Positions 1 to 8,326 of a DNA stretch of 64,000 nt are shown here, in pieces; the stretch's first letter is position 1, and every line of letters starts with the position of its first letter. The position numbers were made by a program, and so were the translations under genes. The notes under the pieces are model-generated. The model saw only the letters and a list, made by a program, of their open reading frames with translations. It ran no database searches and was not told where the DNA came from. The DNA is taken from the NCBI RefSeq assembly GCF_030657435.1, contig NZ_JAUTWS010000001.1, forward strand, positions 1-64,000. Reading direction: 5' to 3'. The stretch is from Paracraurococcus lichenis. Its GTDB lineage: Bacteria > Pseudomonadota > Alphaproteobacteria > Acetobacterales > Acetobacteraceae.

Positions 1-159
1 CAGGCTGGTGGACCGGACATGCTGAAACGAATTTCGCGCTGCCAAGGTTTCACGTTGGTAAAAGGACGTTATGGAACGACGGTTTCAGTTTTCGAGTGGA
101 CTCAAATAGTTGAAGTACACGTTGCGCAAATGAGCAGCACGGGACGTGCGGACGAATGA

Positions 160-522
160 AATCGGCTCTTCCGTAGGAGGCGTGGAAGGAGACCGCGCGG
201 GCACCAGTCAGAGGCTGCCAGGCAATTTCTAGTCCGTGCCGGACGCGACCCGGTCGATCTTGCCCGCGAGTTCGAGCCCTTTGTCCTGGCCATTCGGAAC
301 CCGGTCGCCGTCGTTAGCCGGCAGGAAGGCCGGCGCGAGGCGAAACCCGCCTCTGCCGAGGCCGCGCTGAACGCGACCGAGGTCGAGGAACTCGCCCGGC
401 TACGGCGCGAGAACAAGCAGTTGCGCCAGGAGCGAGACATCCTCTCTCGAGCAGCGATGGGGGCCCCGGCCTGGTTTGCCCGCGCGACCGGCACGATCCC
501 GTCCGGGTCTTCGAGTTCATGA
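160..522 (+). pseudogene. IS3-family transposase OrfA, 5'-truncated remnant
   Basis: The frame is open from 160 to a TGA at 520-522 but has no start codon; an in-frame stop lies just upstream at 157-159. The translation carries the IS3 OrfA signature. An AREFEP motif that normally precedes an IRNWV-type segment (here IRNPV) is followed by EGRR, a leucine-zipper-like stretch reading LARLRRENKQLRQERDIL, and the usual C-terminal AWFAR end before the stop. The helix-turn-helix N-terminus is gone or degenerate. This is the DNA-binding half of an insertion sequence that can no longer make a full transposase. It sits beside an integrase fragment, so this edge of the window is eroded mobile DNA. Positions 1-159 hold nothing recognisable. 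Confidence 0.8.
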
Positions 523-643
523 GGGCAAACCAAGCCACCGTGCGGATGGCCCGCCTGCCCGGCGTCTCGCGGGCCGGCTACGACGCCTGGCTTGAGCGGC
601 CCTCGTCAGCCGACGCCGAGGCGGATGCGGCATTGCTGCGGTA
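511..643 (+). pseudogene. IS3-family transposase OrfB, N-terminal fragment
   Basis: The frame begins around the OrfA stop, as in IS3 elements where OrfB is read in the -1 frame. It reads FEFMRANQATVRMARLPGVS followed by RAGYDAWLERPSSADAEADAALLR. This matches the HTH_21 region that opens IS3 OrfB proteins (MARVLGVSxxGYYAWxxRPPSxRxxxDxxLL). It then stops abruptly at about 643; the whole DDE catalytic domain is missing. The break coincides with the end of an integrase fragment read from the opposite strand, so this is a recombination or deletion junction. It is non-functional. Confidence 0.75.
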
Positions 644-790
644 ATCGAGGATGAATGCCTTCGCTCCGGTGGCGGTGGTCCGGAGGCCGAAGCCGGCGAC
701 TTCGCTGTCATGGAGGATGCGGTTGGCCGAAGGGGGGCAGTGCCTTGACCGGCTTGCCGGTGAGCCGTTCCGTCGTGTCCGTATGGGGCC
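642..790 (-). pseudogene. Tyrosine integrase N-terminal fragment, frameshifted
   Basis: Read on the minus strand, one frame gives TERLTGKPVKALPP and then runs to a stop. Shifting by one base at about 733 continues as ANRILHDSEVAGFGLRTT and TGAKAFILDY. Joined, they form the N-terminal arm-binding domain (DUF4102 type) of phage or genomic-island integrases, whose family pattern is LTxxxVKxLPPPxxxNxIxxDxEVxGFGxRxTxxGxKxFxxxYR. The catalytic domain is absent because the sequence is cut at about 642 by the IS3 remnant. The fragment lies next to a tRNA 3'-end sequence, the usual position for such integrases. It is dead because of both the frameshift and the truncation. Confidence 0.7.
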
Positions 791-895
791 CGTCCACGAA
801 TAATGCCGGACCAACCCAAGGTTGTGCAAGATGACCACTTTTGGCCATTTGTGCCCATGCGTACATGACTGGAAAAAGCCGAAAATCCACGAATT

Positions 896-967
896 CCCGG
901 GGCTTGGAGCCGAGTTGCCTGCGCGGCCCATGACCTGAAGGTCACAGGTTCAAATCCTGCCCCCGCA
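896..967 (+). other. tRNA-fMet-like 3' fragment, probable attachment site
   Basis: From about 928 the sequence follows the 3' half of a bacterial initiator tRNA. It has a CAT anticodon in its loop, the CCTGA side of the anticodon stem, AAGGTC, a TTCAAAT T-loop with CAGG/CCTG stem, and the CCCCGCA acceptor strand ending at 967. The 5' half does not fold: there is no strand to pair with CCCCGCA, and the anticodon 5' stem does not match. One T-stem base pair is also broken and no CCA follows (ATTC instead). It is therefore not a working tRNA. A 3' tRNA segment beside an integrase fragment is best read as the attR/attL core left by an integrative element. The elongator Met tRNA is a less likely source. 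Confidence 0.6.
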
Positions 968-1137
968 TTCTATCGGAAGGACCCCCTCGCACCCCGCCGG
1001 TGCGAGGGGGTTTTCGCATCCGGCCCCCGGATTGGCGTCGCGCCAAGCCGCTGCTAGCCTTCAGCCAACAAGGAAACCGCCGGTCCGACATCCGCCGAGG
1101 AGAATGCCGTGACCGCATCCCAGCAGGACACCACCCG

Positions 1138-2721
1138 ATGAAGCGCCGCGACTTTCTCGCGGTGGCCGCCGCGGGCTTCGCCGCCCCGCGCCTTGCCCTT
1201 GCTCAGGGCGCGAAGCTCATGCGCTTCATCCCGCAGATCGACCTCTCCGTTACCGACCCGCATGGCTCGCTCGCCTATGTCACACGCGGCCACGGGCAGA
1301 TGGTATTCGACACGCTCTACGGCATGGACAGCAACTACCGTCCCCAGCCGCAGATGGTCGAAGGCCATGTCGTCGAGAATGACGGCCGGCTCTGGACCCT
1401 GACGCTGCGCGACAACCTGTTCTGGCATGACGGGGAGAAGGTGACGGCGCGCGACTGCGTCGCCTCCATCCGCCGCTGGTCGAAGCGCGATGCGCTCGGC
1501 GGCGCGCTGCTGGCGGCGACCGAGGAACTCTCCGCGCCCGACGACCGCCGCATCGTCTTCCGCCTCAGCAAGCCCTTCCCGCTGCTGCCCGCCGCCCTCG
1601 GCAAGATCAGCTCGCCCATGCCGGCGATGATGCCGGAGCGGCTGGCCAATATCGACCCCTTCAAGATGATCCCCGAGATCATCGGCAGCGGTCCCTTCCG
1701 CTTCCTGGCCGCCGAGCGCGTGCCGGGCAGCCGCAATGTCTACGTGAAGTTCGACAAGTACGTCCCACGCGGCAACGGCACGACCGATTGGCTCGCCGGC
1801 CCGAAGGTCGTGCATTTCGACCGCGTCGAATGGACCACCATTCCCGACGCCGCCACCAAGGTCGCCGCCCTGCAGCAGGGCGAGCAGGACTGGTGGGAGA
1901 ACCCGACGCACGACCTGCTGCCGCTGCTGAAGAAGGACCGCAGGGTCAAGATCGAGGTCATCAACCCGACCGGCGCCGTCAACATGATGCGGCTGAACCA
2001 CCTGCAGCCGCCCTTCGACAAGCCGGAGGGGCGGCAGGCGCTGCTCTACGCCTTCAGCCAGACCGACTTCATGCAGGCGATCGTCGGCGACGACGCGTCC
2101 ATGTACCACGTGCCGCACGGCATCTTCTGCCCCAATACCCCGCTGGCGAGCGAGGCCGGGCTCGAGCCGCTGAATGGCCCGCGCAACTACGACAAGGCGA
2201 AGCAATTGCTGGCCCAGGCCGGCTATGGCGGCCAGAAGGTCGCGATGCTCGTCGCCACCGACTACGCCCAGTTCAAGGCGATCGGCGAGGTCGCGGCGGA
2301 TGCCATGGCGAAGATCGGCATAAACGTCGACTACATCGCCACGGACTGGGGCACCATGCTGCAGCGGCGCAGCAACAAGGGCCCGCTCGACCAGGGCGGC
2401 TGGTCCTGCTTCAACACGGGCTGGGAAGGCGCGGACCACATGGACCCGTCCAACCACTACGCCGCCCGCGGCAACGGCAACGACCCCTCGGCCTGGCCGG
2501 GCTGGTGCGTGGACCAGCCGCTCGAGGACCTGCGCAATGCCTGGTTCGACGCGCCGGACCTTCCCACGCAGCAGCGGATCTGCCGCGACCTGCAGGTGCG
2601 GGCGATGCAGGTGCTGCCGAGCGTCCCGGTCGGCCAGTACATCCAGCCTACCGCCTACCGCACCAATGTCACCGGCGTTTCGCGCGGCTTCCCCGTTTTC
2701 TGGGGTGTGAAGAAGGTGTGA
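1138..2721 (+). CDS. ABC transporter substrate-binding protein, family 5 (peptide/opine type)
   Basis: A 527-residue periplasmic solute receptor of the SBP_bac_5 (DppA/OppA/NikA) family. The start MKRRDFLAVAAAGF gives a Tat/Sec-type leader with cleavage near the ALAQ at about residue 23. The mature part has the family layout: DPHGSLAYVTRGHGQMVFDTLY near the start, LTLRDNLFWHDGEKVTARD in lobe I, and KAKQLLAQAGY in the hinge-proximal region. The upstream extension of the frame to 1000 is unlikely because the signal peptide begins at 1138. No permease or ATPase gene lies next to it, so the receptor is an orphan and the ligand cannot be named. It is the first intact gene to the right of the mobile-element debris. 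Confidence 0.9.
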   Translation: MKRRDFLAVAAAGFAAPRLALAQGAKLMRFIPQIDLSVTDPHGSLAYVTRGHGQMVFDTLYGMDSNYRPQPQMVEGHVVENDGRLWTLTLRDNLFWHDGEKVTARDCVASIRRWSKRDALGGALLAATEELSAPDDRRIVFRLSKPFPLLPAALGKISSPMPAMMPERLANIDPFKMIPEIIGSGPFRFLAAERVPGSRNVYVKFDKYVPRGNGTTDWLAGPKVVHFDRVEWTTIPDAATKVAALQQGEQDWWENPTHDLLPLLKKDRRVKIEVINPTGAVNMMRLNHLQPPFDKPEGRQALLYAFSQTDFMQAIVGDDASMYHVPHGIFCPNTPLASEAGLEPLNGPRNYDKAKQLLAQAGYGGQKVAMLVATDYAQFKAIGEVAADAMAKIGINVDYIATDWGTMLQRRSNKGPLDQGGWSCFNTGWEGADHMDPSNHYAARGNGNDPSAWPGWCVDQPLEDLRNAWFDAPDLPTQQRICRDLQVRAMQVLPSVPVGQYIQPTAYRTNVTGVSRGFPVFWGVKKV

Positions 2722-2728
2722 GGGGATT

Positions 2729-2751
2729 GGGGGGCGCCTCGCGCGCCCCCC
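2729..2751. terminator. GC hairpin between convergent genes
   Basis: A perfect inverted repeat of nine bases (GGGGGGCGC and GCGCCCCCC) around a five-base loop lies in the 36-bp gap between the convergent receptor gene and the crotonase gene. It is well placed to end transcription from both sides, but neither strand carries a T-run. Intrinsic termination is therefore inferred from position only. Confidence 0.45.
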
Positions 2752-2757
2752 GACCCG

Positions 2758-3561
2758 TCACGCGGCGGTCTGCGCCTTGCCGCGGGCGATCGCCGCCGCC
2801 AGCCCGGCCTCCCGCGTCCGCCGGAACTCCTCCGTCACGTGCGCGAGCTGGTGCGTGTCGAAATGCGCATTGATGGCGTCGCGGAAGCCCTGCAGGTCGG
2901 CGGCGCGGTTCAGCGAGCGCTTGGTCAGCTTGATGGCGAAGGGCGGCGCCGCGGCGATGTCCTCGGCCAGCGCCTGCGTCGCGGCCTCTAGCTCCGCCCG
3001 CGGCACCACGCGGTTCACCATGCCCACCTTGTGCGCCTCGGCCGCGCCCATGCGGCGGCCGGTGAAGAGGAACTCCTTCGCTTGGCGCAGCCCCATGACA
3101 TAGGGATGCATCAGCACCTCCACCGCCGAGGCGGCGAGCGTCTTGCAGACCGGGTCGGCGAAGAAGGCGTCCTCGGCGGCCACGATCATGTCGCACATGT
3201 TCGCCACCATGAAGCCGCCGGCGATGCAGGCGCCCTGCACGGCGGCGATGGTCGGCTTCGGGCAGTCCCAGATCCGCAGGGAGTATTCGAGGTAGCGCTT
3301 CTCCTCATAGGCCCAGCGCTGCTCCACGCTGAAGCCCTGGCGCTTCTCCTGCCCCTCCTTCAGGTCGTGGCCGGCGGAGAAGTGGTCGCCCTTGCCGGCG
3401 ATGACGATGACGCGGACCGCCTCGTCGGCGCTGGCCGCGCGCAGTGCCTCGTCAAGCTCGTCGAGCAGCACGCTGCTCTCGGCATTGCGCATCTGCGGCC
3501 GGTCGTGGAACAGCCAGGCGACGGCGCCGCGCTGCTCCACCGCGATCTGGGTATAGGCCAT
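2758..3561 (-). CDS. Enoyl-CoA hydratase/isomerase-family (crotonase) protein
   Basis: A 267-residue crotonase-fold protein; the start MAYTQIAVEQ follows a GGAGG-type site. The first oxyanion-hole region, SAGHD, lies at residues 62-66 and the second, ACIAGG, at 111-116, so an acyl-CoA thioester can be bound. By my alignment the two glutamates that catalyse hydration in classical hydratases (Glu144 and Glu164 of rat crotonase) fall on Met118 and on the DPV at 136-138, so neither is acidic here. The reaction may thus be something other than hydration, such as isomerisation or CoA-thioester cleavage. It is the last gene of a minus-strand run behind pcaF-pcaDC-pcaB-upp, 62 bp after upp, so a role in aromatic or acyl-CoA breakdown is plausible but unproven. 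Confidence 0.88.
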   Translation of the reverse strand: MAYTQIAVEQRGAVAWLFHDRPQMRNAESSVLLDELDEALRAASADEAVRVIVIAGKGDHFSAGHDLKEGQEKRQGFSVEQRWAYEEKRYLEYSLRIWDCPKPTIAAVQGACIAGGFMVANMCDMIVAAEDAFFADPVCKTLAASAVEVLMHPYVMGLRQAKEFLFTGRRMGAAEAHKVGMVNRVVPRAELEAATQALAEDIAAAPPFAIKLTKRSLNRAADLQGFRDAINAHFDTHQLAHVTEEFRRTREAGLAAAIARGKAQTAA

Positions 3562-3623
3562 GCTTTCCTCCCGTTCCGGATGCCGGGGAGCCTGCGGCGC
3601 GCGGCCGGCGCGCGTCAATCGCG

Positions 3624-4253
3624 CTACTTCGTGCCGAACATCCGGTCGCCGGCATCGCCAAGGCCGGGGACGATGTAGCCGTGCTCGTCGAGGTGGCTGT
3701 CGATCGCCGCCGTCCAGATCGGCACCTCCGGATGGGCGCCGTGGAAGCGCTCGATCCCCTCGGGCGCGGCGAGCAGGCAGACCAGCCGCAGGTCGTGGCA
3801 GCCGCGCTCCTTCAGCCGGTCGATGGCCGCGACCGCGCTGTTGGCCGTCGCCAGCATCGGGTCCAGCACGATCACCAGCCGATCCGCGACATCGGGCGGC
3901 GCCTTGAAGTAGTACTCGACGGCCAGCAGGGTCTTCGGGTCGCGGTAGAGGCCGATATGCGCGACGCGCGCGCTTGGCACCAGGTCCAGCATGCCGTCCA
4001 CGAAGCCCATGCCAGCGCGGAGGATCGGCGCGAAGACCAGCTTCTTGCCCGCGAGCTTCGGCGCCTGCATCGGCGCGAGCGGCGTGGCGATCTCCACATC
4101 CTCGAGCGGCAGGTCGCGCGTCACCTCGTAGCAGAGCAGCATGCCGATCTCGTTCAGCAGCTGGCGGAAGCCCTTGGTGCTGCGCTCGGTCTCCCGCATC
4201 AGGGTCAGCTTGTGCTGCACCAGGGGGTGGCGGACGACGTGGACGTCCCTCAT
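3624..4253 (-). CDS. upp: Uracil phosphoribosyltransferase
   Basis: A 209-residue enzyme of pyrimidine salvage that converts uracil and PRPP to UMP; length and sequence fit the family along the whole protein. Visible landmarks are the N-terminal [12 protein letters not shown], the PRPP loop DPMLATANS at 131-139 and the C-terminal uracil-binding GLGDAGDR at 197-204. The loop reads ATAN where the E. coli enzyme has ATGG, a substitution in the pyrophosphate-binding turn. It is cytosolic. It lies between pcaB and a crotonase gene, 122 bp downstream of pcaB, which is an unusual place for a nucleotide-salvage gene. A copy of a common GC palindrome sits in that gap. Confidence 0.95.
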   Translation of the reverse strand: MRDVHVVRHPLVQHKLTLMRETERSTKGFRQLLNEIGMLLCYEVTRDLPLEDVEIATPLAPMQAPKLAGKKLVFAPILRAGMGFVDGMLDLVPSARVAHIGLYRDPKTLLAVEYYFKAPPDVADRLVIVLDPMLATANSAVAAIDRLKERGCHDLRLVCLLAAPEGIERFHGAHPEVPIWTAAIDSHLDEHGYIVPGLGDAGDRMFGTK

Positions 4254-4330
4254 CGCGGGTCCTTCCGGGGTTGCGGCCAGCAGGATGCCGGCAGGCGGCC
4301 GGCGCCGGGAAGGGGGATCGGGCGGGGCGG

Positions 4331-4361
4331 ATGGCCGGGTCAAGCCCGGCCGCGACCATTC
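4331..4361. repeat. Short interspersed palindrome (GGCCGGG-tcaag-CCCGGCC)
   Basis: Seven-base perfect arms surround a five-base spacer in the gap between pcaB and upp, inside the context ATGGCCGGGTCAAGCCCGG. Palindromes of this exact form are scattered through many alphaproteobacterial genomes; that is general knowledge. Only this copy was noticed in the window. It could add mRNA stability or weak termination between the two genes. Confidence 0.5.
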
Positions 4362-4375
4362 CGCGGGCGCCCTGC

Positions 4376-5719
4376 TCAGACCCGCGCCAGGACGCGGTCC
4401 ACGAAGGCCTCCGCCGCGCCGAGATAGCCGCGCGGGTCGGTCAGCCGCTCCACCTGCGCCCGGTCGAGCTTCTCCGCCACCTTGGGGTCGCGCAGCAGCG
4501 CCTCGGCGAGCGGCACGGACTCGGAGAGCGCGACGTCGCAGGCGTGGTGGACGACGTGGTGCGCCTCGCCGCGGCCCATGACCGGGGCGAGGCCCATCAT
4601 GACCGCCTCCGCCACGATCAGCCCGCCGGTGGAGTCGAGGTTCCGCTGCATCCGTGCGGGATCCACCGTCAGCCCCTCCGCCAGCACGCGGGTGCAGGCC
4701 AGCGCGCCATGCGCCAGCAGGAAGGCTTGGCCGATCGCCAGCGGCTCGGCCTGCCAGGGGCCGGTGCCGCGCTCCTGGTCCTGTGCCATGGCGGCCAGCA
4801 TCTGCGGCACCAGCGCGTGCACGCCGCGGCTCTGGGCGATGATGTATTCGCAGGAGATGGGGTTGCGCTTCTGCGGCATGGTGGAGGAGCCGCCGCGCCC
4901 CTCCTGGTGCGGCTCGGCGACCTCCGCGACCTCGGTCTGCATCAGCAGGATCACATCGGTGGCGATCTTCGACAGGGCCCCGCAGGCCAAGCCCAGGAAG
5001 GACACCGCCTCCGCCAACCCGTCCCGGGCGACATGCCAGGGGATGTCGGGCTGGGCGAGGCCGAGCTCCTTCGCCAGTTCCGCCTGCACTGCCAGCCCCT
5101 GTCCGCCGAGCGAGGCCAGCGTCCCCGCCGCGCCGCCGAATTCCAGCTTCTCCACCCGCGGGCGAAGCTGCGCGAGGCGCTCGCGCATGGTGACGAGGGG
5201 CGAGAGCCAGACCGCGACCTTGTAGCCGAACGTCACCGGCAGCGCGTGCTGCAGGTGGGTGCGGCCGGCCATGACCGTGCCGCGATGCGCGCGCGCCATG
5301 CGGGCGAAGCCGGCGATGACGGCCTCGAGTTCGGCGCCGATCAGGCCGAGGGCCTCGCGCACCTGCAGGACCACGCCGGTGTCCATGATGTCCTGGGTGG
5401 TGGCGCCCCAATGCGTCCAGCGCCCCGCCTCGGCGCCCGCCAGCGCGCTCAGTTGCTTCACCAGCCCGACCACGGGATAGCCGGTGTTGCGCGTGGCGGC
5501 CGCGAGGGCCTTGAGGTCCAGCCGGTCGACATCGGCGGCGGCGGTGATGGTCTGCGCCGCCGCCTCCGGCACGATGCCGAGGCGCGCCTGGGCGCGGGCC
5601 AGCGCCGCCTCCACCTCCAGCATGCGGGCGAGGAAGGCGCGCTCGCCCATCACGGCGCGCATGGCGTCGGTGCCGTAGAGGGCGCCGAGGACGGGGCTGT
5701 CGGCCGGGTTCACGCTCAT
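4376..5719 (-). CDS. pcaB: 3-carboxy-cis,cis-muconate cycloisomerase
   Basis: A 447-residue member of the fumarase/aspartase superfamily. It catalyses the second step of the protocatechuate branch of the beta-ketoadipate pathway, turning 3-carboxymuconate into gamma-carboxymuconolactone. The superfamily signature [12 protein letters not shown] lies at about 276-287. HWGATTQD at 103-110 and GRTHLQHA at 152-159 supply further active-site residues. Adenylosuccinate lyase is the main alternative, but the N-terminus (LYGTDAM) and the neighbours favour PcaB. One base separates it from the upstream pcaD-pcaC fusion, so the two are translated from one message. pcaGH, which would make its substrate, is not in this window. 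Confidence 0.92.
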   Translation of the reverse strand: MSVNPADSPVLGALYGTDAMRAVMGERAFLARMLEVEAALARAQARLGIVPEAAAQTITAAADVDRLDLKALAAATRNTGYPVVGLVKQLSALAGAEAGRWTHWGATTQDIMDTGVVLQVREALGLIGAELEAVIAGFARMARAHRGTVMAGRTHLQHALPVTFGYKVAVWLSPLVTMRERLAQLRPRVEKLEFGGAAGTLASLGGQGLAVQAELAKELGLAQPDIPWHVARDGLAEAVSFLGLACGALSKIATDVILLMQTEVAEVAEPHQEGRGGSSTMPQKRNPISCEYIIAQSRGVHALVPQMLAAMAQDQERGTGPWQAEPLAIGQAFLLAHGALACTRVLAEGLTVDPARMQRNLDSTGGLIVAEAVMMGLAPVMGRGEAHHVVHHACDVALSESVPLAEALLRDPKVAEKLDRAQVERLTDPRGYLGAAEAFVDRVLARV

Positions 5720-5720
5720 C

Positions 5721-6872
5721 TCAGCCTTCCATCTCCTTCAGCGTCTCCTTGGCGATGCGGAGCGCGGTATTGGCCGTCGGCACGCCGCCATAGGCCGCGA
5801 CCTGCAGCAGGACCTCGGCGATCTCCTCCGGCGTCACGCCGGTATTCTTCGTGGCGCGCACGTGCAGCCGGAACTCGTCATGGTGGTGCAGCGCCGAGAG
5901 GATGCCGAGGCAGAGCAGGCTGCGGTCGCGGACCGAGAGGCCCGGCCGGGTCCAGACGCGGCCCCAGACGCCCTCCAGGATGAAGTCGCGGAAGGGCATG
6001 TCGAGCGGCGTCAGCGCCGCCTCGGAACGCGCGACATGCGCCTCCCCCAGCACCCGCTTGCGGATCGTCATGCCAGCCTCGGCCGCCGCGGCGGGGAGGG
6101 CGGTGACGGTCTCCATGTGCTGCAGGACGGCGCGCGTCATGGCGTGCTCCTGCTCGAAATTCGGGATATGCGCGGCCTCGGCGATGGTGACGAGGTGGCT
6201 GCCGGGGATGGCGTCCTGGATGGCGGCGGCGGCGCTCGGCGGCGTCGAGGGATCGCGGTCCCCGACCACCACGGTGGTGGGGCAGGCGATCTTCCCGATC
6301 AGGTCATCCTTCGTGCCGTCGCGCAGCGCGGCGGCGCAGCCGAGCCAGCCCACGGGATCGGTGCCGAGCAGCATCCGCCGCAGCCCCTTGGAGGAGGCGA
6401 GGGACTGGTCGAGCACCCAGCGGCCCATGGTCATGTCGGCGACGCCGGCCATGCCCTTCGCGGCGACGATATCCATCCGCTCCTGCCAGGCCGCGGCGCC
6501 GCCGAACTCCAGCGCGGTGTCGCAAGGCAGCAGGGACAGCACGCGCCCCGGTGCCATGGCAGCCATGCGCAGGGCGATATGCCCGCCGATGGAGACGCCG
6601 CCGACATGCGCCTTCTCGATGCCGAGGCTGTCCAGCACCGCGAGCGCATCGCCGGCCAGCATGGCCATGGTATAGGGGCCGCCGGTCGCCTCGGTCAGGC
6701 CGTGGCCGCGCATGTCCATGCGGATGACGCGGTAGCGCTTCGCCAGCGCCTCCGCCTGCGGGTCCCACATGGCGAGCGTGGTGCCGAGCGAGTGCAGCAG
6801 CAGCACGGGCGGCGCATTCGCCGGGCCCATGATATTGGCATGCACGGCGATATCGCCGATCTGGCAGAACAT
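5721..6872 (-). CDS. pcaL: Fused 3-oxoadipate enol-lactonase / 4-carboxymuconolactone decarboxylase
   Basis: A 383-residue fusion of two consecutive protocatechuate-pathway enzymes. Residues 1-260 are an alpha/beta hydrolase (PcaD) with oxyanion LLLHSLG at 24-30, nucleophile Ser94 in GGVSIGG, Asp near 205-207 (GDRD) and His235 in EAAH. Residues 265-383 are a carboxymuconolactone decarboxylase (PcaC) with the LSVRDRSLLCLGILSAL and HDEFRLHVRATKNTGVTPEEI segments typical of the family. The order lactonase-decarboxylase matches fused PcaL/PcaDC proteins of other bacteria. The enzyme decarboxylates gamma-carboxymuconolactone and hydrolyses the resulting enol-lactone to beta-ketoadipate. It overlaps transcriptionally with pcaB (1-bp gap). 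Confidence 0.93.
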   Translation of the reverse strand: MFCQIGDIAVHANIMGPANAPPVLLLHSLGTTLAMWDPQAEALAKRYRVIRMDMRGHGLTEATGGPYTMAMLAGDALAVLDSLGIEKAHVGGVSIGGHIALRMAAMAPGRVLSLLPCDTALEFGGAAAWQERMDIVAAKGMAGVADMTMGRWVLDQSLASSKGLRRMLLGTDPVGWLGCAAALRDGTKDDLIGKIACPTTVVVGDRDPSTPPSAAAAIQDAIPGSHLVTIAEAAHIPNFEQEHAMTRAVLQHMETVTALPAAAAEAGMTIRKRVLGEAHVARSEAALTPLDMPFRDFILEGVWGRVWTRPGLSVRDRSLLCLGILSALHHHDEFRLHVRATKNTGVTPEEIAEVLLQVAAYGGVPTANTALRIAKETLKEMEG

Positions 6873-6895
6873 GGCGCCTCCTGACTCAGGCCGGT

Positions 6896-6951
6896 CCAGG
6901 GGTCGCTCGACCCCTGGCGGGGGAGTGCAGAGGGGGCAGCGCCCCCTCTGC
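6896..6951. repeat. Paired GC hairpins between pcaF and pcaDC
   Basis: There are two consecutive perfect inverted repeats. CCAGGGGT/ACCCCTGG spans 6896-6917, and an 11-bp stem GCAGAGGGGGC/GCCCCCTCTGC around AGC spans 6927-6951. They fill most of the 84-bp gap downstream of pcaF. The same paired architecture recurs at 43081-43126, and a related stem lies at 54916-54940. There is no T-run, so the role could be mRNA processing or attenuation rather than intrinsic termination. Confidence 0.6.
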
Positions 6952-6956
6952 GGTGG

Positions 6957-8165
6957 TCAGACCCGTTCGATCACCATGGCGATGCCCTGGCCGACGCCGA
7001 TGCACATCGTGGTCAGGGCGTAGCGCGCCTTCCGGTTCTGCAGCTCCTGCGTCGCGGTCTGCACCAGCCGCGCGCCCGACATGCCGAGGGGATGGCCGAG
7101 CGCGATGGCGCCGCCGTTCGGGTTCACGTGCTCGGCGTCGTCCGGCAGGCCGAGGTCGCGGGTGACGGCCAGCGCCTGCGCGGCGAAGGCCTCGTTCAAC
7201 TCGATGACGTCGATCTCGGAGAGGCTGAGGCCCGCCTTCTCCAGCACCCGGCGCGTCGCCGGCGCCGGGCCGAAGCCCATGATGCGCGGCGCGACGCCGG
7301 CGGTGGCCGTCGCGATGACCCGGGCCCGTGGCGTCAGGCCGTACTTCTTCACCGCCGCCTCGCTGGCGACGAGCAGCGCCGCGGCGCCATCGTTCACGCC
7401 GCTGGCATTGCCGGCGGTGACGCTGCCGCCTTCCTTGCGGAAGGGGGTCGGCAGCTTTGCCAGCGCCTCGAGCGTCGTGTCGGGCCGCAGGTGCTCGTCA
7501 TTCTCCACGCGGATGGGGTCGCCCTTGCGGCGGGGGATCTCGACGGCCGTGATCTCCTGCGCGAAGCGGCCGCTGGCCTGGGCCTTCCCGGCCCGCTGCT
7601 GCGACCGCCAGGCGAAGGCGTCCTGGTCGGCGCGGGAGACCTGGAAGTCCTGCGCGACGTTCTCGGCGGTCTCCGGCATCGAATCGACGCCGTATTGCGC
7701 CTTCATCTTCGGGTTGACGAAGCGCCAGCCGATCGTGGTGTCGTAGATCTCCGGCGCGCGGCCGAAGGCCTCGGCCTGCTTGCCCTGGACATAGGGGGCG
7801 CGGGTCATGCTCTCGACGCCGCCGGCGATCATCAGCTCCGCCTCGCCGGCCTTGATGGCGCGGGCGGCGATGCCGACGGCATCCATGCCGGAGCCGCAGA
7901 GCCGGTTCACCGTGCTGCCCGGGATGCTGTCCGGCAGCCCCGCCAGCAGCAGCGCCATGCGGGCGACGTTGCGGTTGTCCTCGCCGGCCTGATTGGCGCA
8001 GCCGAAGATCACGTCCTCCACCGCCGCCCAGTCCACGCCCGGGTTGCGGTCCTTCAGCACGCGCAACGGGATGGCGCCGAGGTCGTCGGTGCGGACGGGG
8101 GCGAGGCCGCCGGCATAGCGGCCGATCGGGGTGCGGACGGCGTCGCAGATGAAGGCCTCGGCCAT
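6957..8165 (-). CDS. pcaF: 3-oxoadipyl-CoA / acetyl-CoA acyltransferase (thiolase)
   Basis: A 402-residue thiolase. The nucleophile Cys90 lies in NRLCGSGMDA, the His in GGAIALGHPLG near 358, and the second Cys in TTMCIGVGQG at about 388. The N-terminus MAEAFICDAVRTPIGRYAGG and the segment GCANQAGEDNRNVARM are typical of PcaF/PaaJ-type beta-ketoadipyl-CoA thiolases rather than of general acetyl-CoA acetyltransferases. It would cleave 3-oxoadipyl-CoA to succinyl-CoA and acetyl-CoA, the last step of the pathway whose middle steps are encoded just downstream. The CoA-transferase subunits (pcaIJ) are not present here. A divergent EAL gene starts 161 bp away, so the promoter is shared or back-to-back. 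Confidence 0.9.
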   Translation of the reverse strand: MAEAFICDAVRTPIGRYAGGLAPVRTDDLGAIPLRVLKDRNPGVDWAAVEDVIFGCANQAGEDNRNVARMALLLAGLPDSIPGSTVNRLCGSGMDAVGIAARAIKAGEAELMIAGGVESMTRAPYVQGKQAEAFGRAPEIYDTTIGWRFVNPKMKAQYGVDSMPETAENVAQDFQVSRADQDAFAWRSQQRAGKAQASGRFAQEITAVEIPRRKGDPIRVENDEHLRPDTTLEALAKLPTPFRKEGGSVTAGNASGVNDGAAALLVASEAAVKKYGLTPRARVIATATAGVAPRIMGFGPAPATRRVLEKAGLSLSEIDVIELNEAFAAQALAVTRDLGLPDDAEHVNPNGGAIALGHPLGMSGARLVQTATQELQNRKARYALTTMCIGVGQGIAMVIERV

Positions 8166-8326
8166 GACGTTCTCTCCCGTGCGGATGGGCCGCGAACATC
8201 CTGCGACGGCGGGGGGCGGTCAATGGCCGGGGGCGGGAGCCTGCCAAGGCGGCGCGGCAGGTCGGAAACCCAATAACCCGGCAGGTCGCTATGACGCTAC
8301 TGTTTCAGCGACGAGGAGCGCATGCC

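Noticed and set aside
102-533. A 143-residue minus-strand protein over the IS remnant
   Set aside because: The opposite strand carries clear IS3 OrfA sequence; this frame is its shadow.
896-967. Functional tRNA-Met gene
   Set aside because: The acceptor 5' strand and anticodon 5' stem do not pair, one T-stem pair is broken and CCA is missing.
1000-1137. 46-residue N-terminal extension of the family 5 receptor
   Set aside because: The signal peptide begins at the ATG at 1138; the extension has no similarity and would bury the leader.
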